64,000 nucleotides of DNA from Roseburia zhanii (GCF_014287635.1 NZ_JACOPH010000003.1:1-64000); one strand, 5' to 3'. Positions 1 to 8,281 are shown, counted from the stretch's first letter. The notes: a model not told the origin generated them from the sequence alone. Made by a program: numbers and translations.

Positions 1-97
1 TGCCAATATTTATGCAAAAGAGTATAAATTATATTTGCCGGATAAAAAGCTGTTACAGAAAAAGCTAAAAGAATGGCTGGATGAAGAACAGAATTGA
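1..97 (+). CDS. C-terminal fragment of an unidentified protein (possibly DUF1016/YhcG-type nuclease)
   Basis: Only the last 31 codons lie in the window, reading in frame from base 2 to a TGA at 95-97. The fragment is lysine-rich and ends with LPDKKLLQKKLKEWLDEEQN. That pattern (YxLYLPDK followed by a charged helix) recalls the extreme C-terminus of DUF1016/YhcG-like PDDEXK nucleases. This is recall from a short tail and no catalytic residue is visible, so the family is uncertain. A strong terminator follows at once, so this is the last gene of its transcript. Confidence 0.5.
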   Translation, partial: ANIYAKEYKLYLPDKKLLQKKLKEWLDEEQN

Positions 98-103
98 TTC
101 AGA

Positions 104-148
104 GGGAGAGTGCTATCTGATGGGATAGCATTCTCCCGTTATTGTTAT
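104..148 (+). terminator. Rho-independent terminator of the upstream gene
   Basis: A 14-bp stem (104-117 with 124-137, one G-T wobble) encloses a six-base loop and is followed by a T-rich stretch (GTTATTGTTAT). It begins seven bases after the stop codon at 95-97. Confidence 0.85.
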
Positions 149-385
149 CTGCATAAGCCTTATACTGGAAGTGGTTCTTCGCATAGCAATTCATCATATT
201 CCAATAAATCATCAAGCAGCAGTTCTTCAAGTAGTCATAACACTAAATCGACAGCAGGAAGCAATACGTCATCGTACAATAGCAGTACAAAGAGACGTTC
301 TACTGGAACAAGCAGCTCAAATATCATTATAATCCGTTTTAAGACAGATTTGCAATCTGTCTTTTTGTCGTACCTTCCTTCATGA
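110..385 (+). pseudogene. Serine-rich open frame, probable relic of a low-complexity protein
   Basis: A 91-codon frame opens with GTG inside the terminator stem, so initiation there is implausible. From about 175 to 330 it encodes a Ser/Asn/Thr-rich run. Both serine codon families (TCN and AGY) are mixed in the same frame, which is hard to explain except by past selection on a serine-rich peptide. The frame then runs through a second terminator (341-366) into sequence without coding character. No known family is recognised. It may be the detached tail of a lost gene. The rest of 98-620 holds only terminators and the promoter of the next gene. Confidence 0.3.
341..366 (+). terminator. Rho-independent terminator
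   Basis: Perfect 8-bp stem GACAGATT/AATCTGTC (343-350 with 354-361), three-base loop, then TTTTT. It lies at the end of the serine-rich relic and suggests a transcript once ended here. Confidence 0.75.
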
Positions 386-539
386 GTAAATCGTAAACAT
401 ATCTGTAAAACGGTTTCACTGAGGCTCATCTGTAATTTGTTTCGCAAGAATTCACTCCCTATTTAACGTTAACTAAATGACATTGGGTGTGAACAGTAAC
501 ATGTAAAGGCAGAGTAGTATGAATTCTACGGTATGCTGG

Positions 540-568
540 TTGTAAAATCATACATTTTGTGCTATCCT
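540..568 (+). promoter_or_regulatory. Sigma-A-type promoter before the PocR-domain gene
   Basis: TTGTAA (540-545) and TATCCT (563-568) are separated by 17 bases, about 50 bases before the ATG at 621. A GGAGAG ribosome site precedes that ATG. Confidence 0.6.
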
Positions 569-620
569 AAAAGGAAGAGAGGGAAACTCATACTATATAA
601 GAGGATGGAGAGATGCGATA

Positions 621-1409
621 ATGGAATTGAAAGATTTTATGGATATGTCTAAATTGCAGAAGATTCAGGATGATTTTTCAAATGTGACAGGGTTAGCAGC
701 TATAGCAGTGGATGTGAAGGGAGAGTATATCACAGAAGGAAGTAATTTTACAGATTTTTGTATGAAATATACCAGAGGTTCTGAAGAAGGGAACAGAAGA
801 TGTGTGAAGTGTGATAATGAATGTACAGGAACGTACTTTTGTCATGCAGGACTAATGGATTTTTCCGTAGATATTAAGATTGGAAATGAAAAAGTCGGTG
901 CGATCATTGGCGGGCAGGTACTTCCGAATCCACCGGATGAAGAAAAGTTCAGACAGACAGCAGGGGAACTTGGAATCAATGCCGATGATTACATAGCAGC
1001 ATTGCGGAAAGTACCGGTCAGTACAGAAGAACGTATCCGGGCATCGGCAGAACTGCTTGGAATGATCGTCAATCAGCTGGTCAATCTGGAATATTTTAAA
1101 CATAACAATGTAGACAGGGTGGAACGGTTAAGTGATGAGATCCGCCAGTCAGAACAGCTTACAAGAACGATCAATGAAAGTACGGGCAAGTTAAAAGCAA
1201 TTGCTAATAAACAGAGAATGTTAGCACTGAATGCAAGTATCGAAGCAGCGAGAAGTGGAGAAGCCGGCGTAGGATTTGCCGTTGTTGCAAAGAGTATGCA
1301 GGATCTGTCCTCGCAGTCTGCAGTGATCTATAATGATATAGAGAATAATACATCAGAGATCACAAAGACCATCTCGAAATTAGCAGAGCTCTTTGAACAG
1401 AATGAATAA
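621..1409 (+). CDS. PocR-domain sensor with truncated chemoreceptor signalling hairpin
   Basis: This 262-aa soluble protein has no signal peptide or membrane segment. Residues 8-160 form a PocR-type ligand-binding domain, shown by the family's cysteine pattern (RRCVKCDNECTGTYFCHAGL) followed by the VGAIIGGQVLP strand. PocR domains are known or predicted to bind small alcohols, diols or hydrocarbon-like ligands. Residues 185-262 resemble the tip of a methyl-accepting chemotaxis protein (ALNASIEAARSGEAGVGFAVVA). Only about 80 residues of that coiled coil remain, and there is no HAMP domain. The gene overlaps the histidine kinase gene by eight bases, so the two are translationally coupled. I infer that it detects a cytoplasmic ligand and passes the state to the kinase rather than to flagella. 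No che genes are present. Confidence 0.85.
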   Translation: MELKDFMDMSKLQKIQDDFSNVTGLAAIAVDVKGEYITEGSNFTDFCMKYTRGSEEGNRRCVKCDNECTGTYFCHAGLMDFSVDIKIGNEKVGAIIGGQVLPNPPDEEKFRQTAGELGINADDYIAALRKVPVSTEERIRASAELLGMIVNQLVNLEYFKHNNVDRVERLSDEIRQSEQLTRTINESTGKLKAIANKQRMLALNASIEAARSGEAGVGFAVVAKSMQDLSSQSAVIYNDIENNTSEITKTISKLAELFEQNE

Positions 1410-3204
1410 GCCGTTATTTTCAAAAATCATATATGGTATAACTATCCTGCTTGCAGTCGTTAGCATGGTCTGTTTTATCAATGGAGATATCCGTTATAAC
1501 CACTTGAACAAGGACAGGCTTCAACATATACAATTTATAGGAACATTTCACATTGGAGACGATAGAGAGGAACAGCCACTAACCGTTGAAAACCTCAACA
1601 AAGTCGGAGCAGTAGAAGATCTGACGATGACAGGTCATGTCTGTGAAGATGTAGAGGAAAATGAACAGTTATTTATCTATCTTAGAAGGATCAGTGTTGA
1701 AGTATATAAAAATGGAATACATATCTATTCTTATGGTGGAAACGACACGCACTTACCAAATGTGCGCTCTGCCGGAAATGTCTGGTGCAGTTTCTTTTCG
1801 GAAGGGCTTTCCACAGAAGATGAATTAACTTTAAAGTTCCATAATCCTTATCCTAGAAATTCTGCAAAAATATATTCTGTATGCCTGCAGAGATTCTATG
1901 TTGGGGATAAGATGGAACTGTTTTTGCATATGATTGGTAAAAAACTGCATATCGTGGTGATCTGCATGTTGATTCTTCTGTCAGGTATCGAATTACTGAT
2001 CTTAGGTGTTACATTGCGGATCATGCATATACAGCAGGAGTGTGCGATTTTTTACTGTGGAATGTTTTTTATAGCATCTAGTATTTGGCTGTTGGTCGAC
2101 TATTCATATATTTCTCTGATCATACCACGGGGAATGACCTTAGATGTTGTCGATACACTTGTTTTTATGAGTATACCGATATTAGGATTGGGTTATGGAC
2201 AGAATTATCTGAATAATATAAAGATTAAAAAGATATTTTTTGCTTTAGAACATATTCTGTTATTTACAGCTATTTTATATATGGTTTTACAGGGATTTGG
2301 TATGGTAGATGGTGAAATGATGCAGGAATTATTTATGTTTCTGCTTCCGGTAACTTTTGGAATCACCTTTATCTGCCTGTTCACAGATATTCGGAAAAAC
2401 GAAGATGCTTATGCTAGACTGGTACTATTTTCGGGGATGCTGCTGATCATTGCCGGTACAGTAGGTTATATCTGGTATGAGATCAGCGGTGTATATGGTA
2501 TCACTTTATTTGGGGTTGGATTAGGCGGATTTGCATTGATACAGTATGTGATCGTGATGCTCAAGTTTAAAGAACGACATACGGCATGGGTAAAGACAAG
2601 AGATTTGGAAAAGGAACTTGTAGAAAGCCGCGTAGCGATCATGCTCAGTCAGATACAGCCGCATTTTCTATATAATTCGATCAGCTGCATACAGGAATTG
2701 TGCTTAATGGAGCCAAGGAAAGCTTATGATGCTTTAGCACAGTTTGCACATTTTCTGCGTGGTAATATGGATTCCTTGACGAGTACAGAACCGATCCCAT
2801 TTGAACAGGAACTGCGGCATGTCAAGAACTATCTGGCATTAGAGAAGATCCGTTTTGATGAACGGCTGTCTGTTGTATACCAGATTGATGAAGAGGGATT
2901 TTTTATACCGGCATTGACAATACAGCCGATGGTCGAGAATGCCGTCCGCTATGGCATTAGTAAAAAACGGGCAGGAGGAACGGTCACAATCTCTACCCAC
3001 AGAAGGGAAGATAAGATCGTGGTAACGATTGCAGACGATGGTGTGGGATTCGACCTTTCTAAACCGGTCGGACGCAGTGATGGACGAAGCCACATTGGTA
3101 TAGAAAATGTCAGAAATCGTTTGAAGAGCCAGTGTAATGGAAGATTAGAAGTAAACAGCAGTCCGAAGGGAACAGTAGTAGATATTTTCCTGCCGGTGAA
3201 TTAA
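1402..3204 (+). CDS. LytS/YesM-type membrane sensor histidine kinase
   Basis: This 600-aa membrane kinase has one N-terminal helix (about 9-28), an extracellular beta-rich domain (30-175), then seven or so membrane helices (about 185-385) resembling 7TM-type sensors. The His_kinase region has QIQPHFLYN with phospho-acceptor His421. The ATPase domain has an N box (MVENAVRYG), DDGVGFD and the GIENVRNRL motif. The ATG at 1402 is preferred over a TTG nine bases upstream because it gives an eight-base ATGAATAA-type overlap with the sensor gene. The next regulatory gene, the response regulator at 3975, is the likely partner although folT lies between them. The ligand is unknown, and the cytoplasmic PocR protein may be a second input. 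Confidence 0.85.
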   Translation: MNKPLFSKIIYGITILLAVVSMVCFINGDIRYNHLNKDRLQHIQFIGTFHIGDDREEQPLTVENLNKVGAVEDLTMTGHVCEDVEENEQLFIYLRRISVEVYKNGIHIYSYGGNDTHLPNVRSAGNVWCSFFSEGLSTEDELTLKFHNPYPRNSAKIYSVCLQRFYVGDKMELFLHMIGKKLHIVVICMLILLSGIELLILGVTLRIMHIQQECAIFYCGMFFIASSIWLLVDYSYISLIIPRGMTLDVVDTLVFMSIPILGLGYGQNYLNNIKIKKIFFALEHILLFTAILYMVLQGFGMVDGEMMQELFMFLLPVTFGITFICLFTDIRKNEDAYARLVLFSGMLLIIAGTVGYIWYEISGVYGITLFGVGLGGFALIQYVIVMLKFKERHTAWVKTRDLEKELVESRVAIMLSQIQPHFLYNSISCIQELCLMEPRKAYDALAQFAHFLRGNMDSLTSTEPIPFEQELRHVKNYLALEKIRFDERLSVVYQIDEEGFFIPALTIQPMVENAVRYGISKKRAGGTVTISTHRREDKIVVTIADDGVGFDLSKPVGRSDGRSHIGIENVRNRLKSQCNGRLEVNSSPKGTVVDIFLPVN

Positions 3205-3218
3205 AGATAAGGAAGCAG

Positions 3219-3247
3219 TTGCAGTATCAAAGATGATGTGGTACAAT
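3219..3247 (+). promoter_or_regulatory. Sigma-A promoter of the folT riboswitch transcript
   Basis: TTGCAG (3219-3224) and TACAAT (3242-3247) have 17-base spacing. The start point would fall near 3254, just ahead of the riboswitch fold. Confidence 0.75.
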
Positions 3248-3265
3248 ATCTTCCGTCGAAAATAA

Positions 3266-3365
3266 AAGCAGAGTAGAAGCTGGTGCGTTAAGTGTCATGT
3301 GAACAGGGAGTTGTCATGTGAACGAAAAGGAAATCTTGCGATACCAGCTTCGCATCCCGCTGCTA
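3266..3365 (+). promoter_or_regulatory. Tetrahydrofolate (THF) riboswitch
   Basis: The element matches the class I THF riboswitch layout by eye. P1 pairs AGCAG (3267-3271) with CTGCT (3360-3364). P2 pairs AGCTGGT (3278-3284) with ACCAGCT (3343-3349). The conserved GCGTTAAGTGTC core follows, a GTCATGTGAAC segment occurs twice (about 3294-3304 and 3313-3323), and CGCATCCCG precedes the closing strand. It sits 80 bases before folT, the usual target. Downstream, GCTAC (3362-3366, overlapping P1) could pair with GTAGC (3379-3383), and a GTAGCA/TGCTAC pairing abuts the ribosome site. No U-tract terminator is seen, so control of translation is my inference. Confidence 0.9.
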
Positions 3366-3446
3366 CAACATAGAAGTGGTAGCCTTCTGGCGGTAGCATT
3401 TACGATCGACAATACAGATCCGTGCTACGGAAGAAAGGAGGAAGCC

Positions 3447-3947
3447 ATGCATACAAAGATGAGTGTGAAGTCAATATCGATCATCGGGATTTTAGTTGCC
3501 ATGGAAATTATTCTGGCCCGCTTTTCCATACATACATGGAATTTAAAGATCGGGTTCAGTTTTATTCCGGTTGTAGTGGCAGCTATTTTTTATGGTCCGG
3601 TTACAGCCGGATTAGTGGGAGCAATCGGAGATATTATGGGATATATCTTGTTTCCGGTTGGTGCATATTTCCCGGGATTTACATTGACAGCGTTTGTTAC
3701 AGGCATGATCTTTGGATTCTTTTTAAGAAAAAGTCAGTCTGTGCTAAATGTAGTCCTTGCAGTACTTTGCGTACAGATATTTGTAAGCCAGTTTATGAAT
3801 ACATATTGGATTTCATTCCTATATGGAAGTCCTTACTGGGCATTGTTTGCAACAAGGATCTATCAGACAGCAGCAATGATCGCTGTAGAGATCATCAGTA
3901 CACTTTTGATCGTAAAAAAAGTAGTACCGGTATTGACAAGAGAATGA
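3447..3947 (+). CDS. folT: Folate ECF transporter substrate-binding (S) component FolT
   Basis: This 166-aa, strongly hydrophobic protein has five or six membrane helices. The typical S-component features are SVKSISIIGILVAMEIILAR at the start, then IGFSFIPVVVAAIFYGP, then a GAIGDIMGYILFP segment. It binds folate and works with the shared EcfA/A'/T module, which is not in this window. The ATG at 3447 follows AAAGGAGG at a good distance. An upstream in-frame extension to 3318 would run through the riboswitch and is rejected. The riboswitch supports folate as substrate. The gene sits between a kinase and its probable response regulator, with 27 bases to the latter, so the regulator may also be read from the folT transcript. 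Confidence 0.9.
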   Translation: MHTKMSVKSISIIGILVAMEIILARFSIHTWNLKIGFSFIPVVVAAIFYGPVTAGLVGAIGDIMGYILFPVGAYFPGFTLTAFVTGMIFGFFLRKSQSVLNVVLAVLCVQIFVSQFMNTYWISFLYGSPYWALFATRIYQTAAMIAVEIISTLLIVKKVVPVLTRE

Positions 3948-3974
3948 TCATACCGGAGATAGGAGAGAGGTATT

Positions 3975-4820
3975 ATGCATCTGTTGGCAGTTGACGATGA
4001 AAAGCTGGCATTATTACATTTGACAAATATATTAGAAGAAATGTTCCCGAATGATACTGTGACTGGATTTTCAGACCAGATTGAGGCTCTTGCTTTTGCA
4101 AAAGAATTAATGGAAAAAAAGGAGCAGTTGGAATTTTTATTTTTAGATATTGAAATGTATGGAATGTCAGGAATAGAACTTGCCAGACAGTTTAAGGACA
4201 TTTGTCCGGAGGTGAAGATCTTATTTGTGACCGGACATGATAATTATGCATTAGAAGCATTCCGCTTACATGCAAGAGGTTATATCCTAAAGCCGGTCAC
4301 AAGAGAATTGATCGAAGAAGAAATGCAGAATATCGAAGGGTATTCCCAGTCAGAAAGACAGCAGCGTATGCAGGGGGAAACAGAGAAGAAAAAGGTCACT
4401 GTGCGTACATTTGGCAATTTTGATATTTATGCAGGGGACGAGCCCCTGCAGTTTTCAAGAAGTAAAGCCAAAGAGCTGCTTGCCTTTCTGGTGGATAAGA
4501 AGGGAACCGGAGTCAATACAGCAGAGATCAGTTCTATTTTATGGGAAGATAAGGCATATGACAGAAGCCTTAGAAACCAGACGCAGACGGTAATCTCACA
4601 GATGATGAGGAACTTAAAAGCAGCCGGGATAGAAGACTGTGTGATCAAAAAATGGAATTATCTTGCGATCGATCCTGAGCGGATTGACTGTGATTATTAT
4701 AATTTCCTTGCCGGAGATGTCAGGGCGATCAACTCCTATACCGGGGAATATATGTCAAATTACAGCTGGGCAGAATTTACAACGGCATATTTAGATGACA
4801 TGCTGTTAAAGGAACGATAA
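3975..4820 (+). CDS. Response regulator with SARP/BTAD-like winged-helix output
   Basis: This 281-aa regulator has a receiver domain (1-120) with acidic residues D7/D8, phospho-acceptor D58 in FLFLDIEM, a conserved Thr (FVTGHD) and Lys (YILKP). Residues 135-275 form an OmpR-like winged helix followed by an alpha-helical segment of the BTAD/SARP type (VRTFGNFDIY, then SKAKELLAFLVDKKG and ISSILWED). Such regulators bind DNA through the winged helix and act as activators. GGAGAGAGG precedes the start. The kinase at 1402 is the probable partner. The direct targets are unknown. Confidence 0.8.
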   Translation: MHLLAVDDEKLALLHLTNILEEMFPNDTVTGFSDQIEALAFAKELMEKKEQLEFLFLDIEMYGMSGIELARQFKDICPEVKILFVTGHDNYALEAFRLHARGYILKPVTRELIEEEMQNIEGYSQSERQQRMQGETEKKKVTVRTFGNFDIYAGDEPLQFSRSKAKELLAFLVDKKGTGVNTAEISSILWEDKAYDRSLRNQTQTVISQMMRNLKAAGIEDCVIKKWNYLAIDPERIDCDYYNFLAGDVRAINSYTGEYMSNYSWAEFTTAYLDDMLLKER

Positions 4821-4849
4821 GACTTGATGTACTTATGGTGTACTTTTTA

Positions 4850-4858
4850 TGATACAAT
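4850..4858 (+). promoter_or_regulatory. Extended -10 promoter before the pseudo-receiver gene
   Basis: TGATACAAT (TG, one base, then TACAAT) lies in the 70-base gap before the ATG at 4891. No good -35 hexamer sits at 17 bases, which fits an extended -10 promoter. Confidence 0.5.
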
Positions 4859-4890
4859 ATAATGTATTAGAGAGAAATGGAGGCAGGGAG

Positions 4891-5244
4891 ATGGTCATTC
4901 TAGTCGTGGATAACGATATGGAGAATCTCTGTAATCTGGAACAATGGATTAAAGCCTGTAGAAGTGAAGATGAGATCATCAGTTTTTCGAATTCTGTTCT
5001 GGCATTAGAGTACATAGAAGAGCATGAAGTAGATATTCTTTTTACAGAAGTGAAGATGGCAGGAGCGACAGGGTTTATCCTGACGAAGCATTTGAAGAAT
5101 AAGAATAATAATTCTTATGTGATCTTTATGACAGATTCCCCGACCTATGCGATGAATGCATGGGAAGCACATGTCAATGGTTATGTCTTAAAGCCGTTAA
5201 ATCAGAACAAGATTGAAGTTGAATTAGAATATGCAGATGTTTAG
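4891..5244 (+). CDS. Stand-alone receiver domain lacking the phospho-acceptor Asp
   Basis: This 117-aa single receiver domain has no output domain. The fold signature is clear: VILVVDNDMENL at the start, the Thr strand (VIFMTDSP, T81) and the Lys loop (GYVLKPL, K101). At the phosphorylation position the sequence reads DILFTEVKM, with Glu53 where Asp is expected. Known pseudo-receivers with this change are locked in one state or regulated otherwise. The ATG at 4891 follows GGAGGCAGGGAG. An upstream ATG at 4849 overlaps the promoter -10 and has no ribosome site. It could titrate or mimic the phosphorylated state of the neighbouring regulator, but this is inference. Confidence 0.75.
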   Translation: MVILVVDNDMENLCNLEQWIKACRSEDEIISFSNSVLALEYIEEHEVDILFTEVKMAGATGFILTKHLKNKNNNSYVIFMTDSPTYAMNAWEAHVNGYVLKPLNQNKIEVELEYADV

Positions 5245-5250
5245 ATACAA

Positions 5251-5279
5251 AAGAATCTCAGTTTTGGGGATTCTTTTTT
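5251..5279 (+). terminator. Rho-independent terminator of the signalling cluster
   Basis: 7-bp stem GAATCTC/GGGATTC (5253-5259 with 5267-5273, one wobble), six- to seven-base loop, followed by TTTTTT. It ends the transcript seven bases after the receiver stop codon. Confidence 0.85.
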
Positions 5280-5295
5280 CGATTACGGATATCTA

Positions 5296-5324
5296 TTGAA
5301 AAGCTATGGAAAAAGAGATAAGAT
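5296..5324 (+). promoter_or_regulatory. Sigma-A promoter of uppP
   Basis: TTGAAA (5296-5301) and TAAGAT (5319-5324) with 17-base spacing, 35 bases before the uppP start. Confidence 0.6.
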
Positions 5325-5359
5325 AAGCAAAGAAACCTATAAAAATAATGGAGGATATT

Positions 5360-6181
5360 ATGTTAGAACTATTACAAGCAATCTTTTTTGGAATCGTGGA
5401 GGGAATTACAGAGTGGCTGCCGATCAGCAGTACGGGGCATCTGATCCTTTTAAATGAATTTATCAGCTTAGATGTATCAGATGCATTTTTTAGTATGTTT
5501 GAAGTCGTGATACAGCTTGGTGCGATCCTTGCGGTCGTTGTATTGTTCATTAAGGAAATCTGGCCATTTTCAACCAAAGAAAAGTATTTTATCAAAAAAG
5601 ACACCTTTATCATGTGGTTTAAGATCGTTGTGGCATGCATACCGGCAGCAATCATTGAACTGGCATTCGGTGATGTGATCGAAGAATTATTTTATAATTA
5701 TATCGTGATCGCACTGGCACTGATCATCTTTGGTATCGCTTTTATCTGGATTGAGAACAGAAACCAGTTAAGAAAGCCAAAGATGAACAGCATTGCGGAA
5801 ATCACATGGAAAACAGCATTTATGATCGGAATGTTTCAGGTGATCGCAGCCGTATTTCCGGGAACGAGCCGTTCCGGTGCTACTATACTTGGCGGTATCT
5901 TATTAGGTGTATCAAGAAGTGTGGCAGCAGAATTTACATTCTTTTTAGCGATTCCGGTCATGTTCGGTGCAAGTCTGATCAAAGTATTGGAATTTGGAAG
6001 TACATTTTCTTCCACAGAACTGATGATACTATGTGCCGGTATGCTGACAGCATTTCTGGTATCTGTCATTGTGATTCGCTTTTTGATGGGATATATCAAA
6101 AAACATGATTTTAAAGTGTTCGGATGGTATCGAATCATACTTGGGGCACTTGTACTTATTTATTTTACATTTATCAGATAG
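5360..6181 (+). CDS. uppP: Undecaprenyl-diphosphatase UppP (BacA)
   Basis: This 273-aa membrane protein dephosphorylates undecaprenyl diphosphate so that the lipid carrier can be reused for cell-wall synthesis; overproduction of the family gives bacitracin resistance. The two signature motifs are present: GIVEGITEWLPISSTGHLIL near the N-terminus and PGTSRSGATILGGILLGVSR about residues 166-185. About eight hydrophobic segments cover the rest. The second ATG (5360) is chosen because GGAGG lies five bases upstream, whereas the first ATG (5348) overlaps that site. The debranching enzyme gene starts nine bases downstream and is likely in the same transcript. Confidence 0.95.
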   Translation: MLELLQAIFFGIVEGITEWLPISSTGHLILLNEFISLDVSDAFFSMFEVVIQLGAILAVVVLFIKEIWPFSTKEKYFIKKDTFIMWFKIVVACIPAAIIELAFGDVIEELFYNYIVIALALIIFGIAFIWIENRNQLRKPKMNSIAEITWKTAFMIGMFQVIAAVFPGTSRSGATILGGILLGVSRSVAAEFTFFLAIPVMFGASLIKVLEFGSTFSSTELMILCAGMLTAFLVSVIVIRFLMGYIKKHDFKVFGWYRIILGALVLIYFTFIR

Positions 6182-6190
6182 GAGAAGGGC

Positions 6191-8281
6191 ATGAAGCGTC
6201 TAGTATCAGAAGCAAAATACCATTTGATACCGTTAAATGAGATTGGCGGGTATCAGGTCAGACCGGGAATCTATGAGATCAACGGTGCAACGGCGATTCC
6301 GGGTGGTGTCAATTTTACGATCCATTCAAATCAGGCAACCGGTTGTGAACTGTTATTATTCCACAGAGAAGAAAATGAACCTTATACCGTCATACCATTT
6401 CCGGAAAATTACCGGATCGGAAATGTCTATTCGATGATCGTATTCGGACTTCAGATTCAGGAATTTGAATATGCATACCGCATAGATGGACCATACTGCC
6501 CGAAACAGGGGCTTTTGTTTGATAAAAACAGGATTTTGTTAGATCCTTATGCAAAAGCAGTAACCGGACAGAGTGTATGGGGCGAAAAACGAAAAAGTGC
6601 CGGTAATCAGTATCATGCAAGAGTCGTAAGGGATGATTTTGACTGGGAAGATGCAAAACCGCTGTTGACACCGTTAGAAGATACGGTGATCTATGAAATG
6701 CATGTACGCGGATTTACAAAAGACGCTTCATCAGGGGTAAAGTGTCCGGGTACATTTGCAGGAATCTATGAAAAAATCCCATATTTAAAAGAATTAGGTG
6801 TGACAGCCATTGAGTTTATGCCGATCTTTGAATTTGATGAACTGCGGGATGCAAGAGAATATCAGGGAAACCGGCTGCTAAATTACTGGGGATATAATAC
6901 GGTCAGCTTTTTTGCACCAAATACCAGTTATGCAGCAGGAATTGAATATAATCAGGAAGGAAATGAATTAAAACATCTGATCAAAACATTGCATGAAAAT
7001 GGAATGGAAGTCTATTTAGATGTTGTCTTTAACCATACGGCAGAAGGCAATGAAAATGGACCTGTGATCTCTTTTAAGGGACTTGATAACCAGATCTATT
7101 ATATGCTCACACCGGAAGGTTATTATTATAATTTCAGTGGTTGTGGAAATACACTAAACTGCAATCACCCAATCGTGCAGCAGATGATCTTAGAATGTCT
7201 GCGTTACTGGGTGATCAGTTACCGCATTGATGGATTCCGTTTTGACCTTGCAAGTATTTTAGGAAGAAATGAGGACGGCTCACCGATGAGCAAGCCTCCG
7301 CTTTTACAGTCTTTGGCATTTGATCCGATCCTGGGAAATGTCAAACTGATCGCAGAAGCGTGGGATGCTGGTGGATTGTATCAGGTCGGCAATTTCCCAT
7401 CATGGAACAGATGGGTAGAGTGGAATGGAAAATACAGAGATGATATGCGGGCATTTTTGAAAGGAGATCTTGGTAAGGCAGAGTGTGCAGTTACCAGGAT
7501 GTTCGGTTCAAAAGATCTGTATCATGGAAAATTAGGCAATACGACATCGGTGAATTTTATTACCTGCCACGATGGGTTTACATTGTATGACCTCTATGCA
7601 TACAATCAGAAACACAACGAAGCGAATGGATGGAGTAATTCTGATGGGGCAAATGACAATGCAAGCTGGAACTGTGGCATCGAAGGAGAAACAGAAGATG
7701 AAGGTGTGAACTGCTTACGCCTGCGCATGATGAAAAATGCGGCAGCCGTACTGTTATTAAGCCGTGGTGTACCGATGTTTTTAGCAGGGGACGAATTTGG
7801 CAATACGCAGTTTGGCAATAATAATCCTTATTGTCAGGATAATATCATTTCATGGCTTGACTGGAATCTTTTAAAAAAGAACAAACAGTTATTTGATTTT
7901 TTTAAAGCGATGATCGCATTCCGTAAAAAGCATGATCCGGTGCGGAAATATACACCTGTCTGTGAAATGGGATTTCCTGCGATGAGTGCACACGATGTCA
8001 GTCCATGGGAAGACCATTTTAAGGAAGATTCGCATTATATCGGATTGATGTATGCCGGAAGAACGAATGGAAAAGATGACTGTATCTATGTGGCTGTGAA
8101 TACCTACTGGGAGCCGCTTCATGTAAAACTGCCGAGTCTGCCGCTTAATATGCGCTGGTATCAGGTCGCAGATACCTATGAAGCAGACAGTATCATGGAA
8201 AATGGCATCTTAGTTTCCGAAGATATTTATGTGAGAGAACGTTCTGTCATGGTATTCGAGGTGAGAAACGTATATGAATGA
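6191..8281 (+). CDS. GlgX/isoamylase-like glycogen debranching enzyme (GH13)
   Basis: This 696-aa cytoplasmic GH13 enzyme is predicted to hydrolyse alpha-1,6 branches in glycogen. An N-terminal CBM48-like beta domain (about 15-140) precedes the TIM barrel. Barrel motifs are visible in order: DVVFNHTAEG, the nucleophile Asp in YRIDGFRFDLAS, the acid/base Glu in LIAEAWDAGG, and FITCHDGFTL. The order CBM48-like domain, catalytic barrel and short C-terminal beta domain, and the length, suit the GlgX/isoamylase group. No signal peptide is present, so the substrate is probably the cell's own glycogen. glgA occurs 16 kb downstream. The gene overlaps the next one by eight bases. Confidence 0.9.
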   Translation: MKRLVSEAKYHLIPLNEIGGYQVRPGIYEINGATAIPGGVNFTIHSNQATGCELLLFHREENEPYTVIPFPENYRIGNVYSMIVFGLQIQEFEYAYRIDGPYCPKQGLLFDKNRILLDPYAKAVTGQSVWGEKRKSAGNQYHARVVRDDFDWEDAKPLLTPLEDTVIYEMHVRGFTKDASSGVKCPGTFAGIYEKIPYLKELGVTAIEFMPIFEFDELRDAREYQGNRLLNYWGYNTVSFFAPNTSYAAGIEYNQEGNELKHLIKTLHENGMEVYLDVVFNHTAEGNENGPVISFKGLDNQIYYMLTPEGYYYNFSGCGNTLNCNHPIVQQMILECLRYWVISYRIDGFRFDLASILGRNEDGSPMSKPPLLQSLAFDPILGNVKLIAEAWDAGGLYQVGNFPSWNRWVEWNGKYRDDMRAFLKGDLGKAECAVTRMFGSKDLYHGKLGNTTSVNFITCHDGFTLYDLYAYNQKHNEANGWSNSDGANDNASWNCGIEGETEDEGVNCLRLRMMKNAAAVLLLSRGVPMFLAGDEFGNTQFGNNNPYCQDNIISWLDWNLLKKNKQLFDFFKAMIAFRKKHDPVRKYTPVCEMGFPAMSAHDVSPWEDHFKEDSHYIGLMYAGRTNGKDDCIYVAVNTYWEPLHVKLPSLPLNMRWYQVADTYEADSIMENGILVSEDIYVRERSVMVFEVRNVYE

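Noticed and set aside
3422..3994. 190-codon plus-strand frame overlapping folT in another frame
   Set aside because: The folT frame has the ribosome site, riboswitch and recognisable S-component motifs. The alternative is Ser/Tyr/Cys-rich noise.
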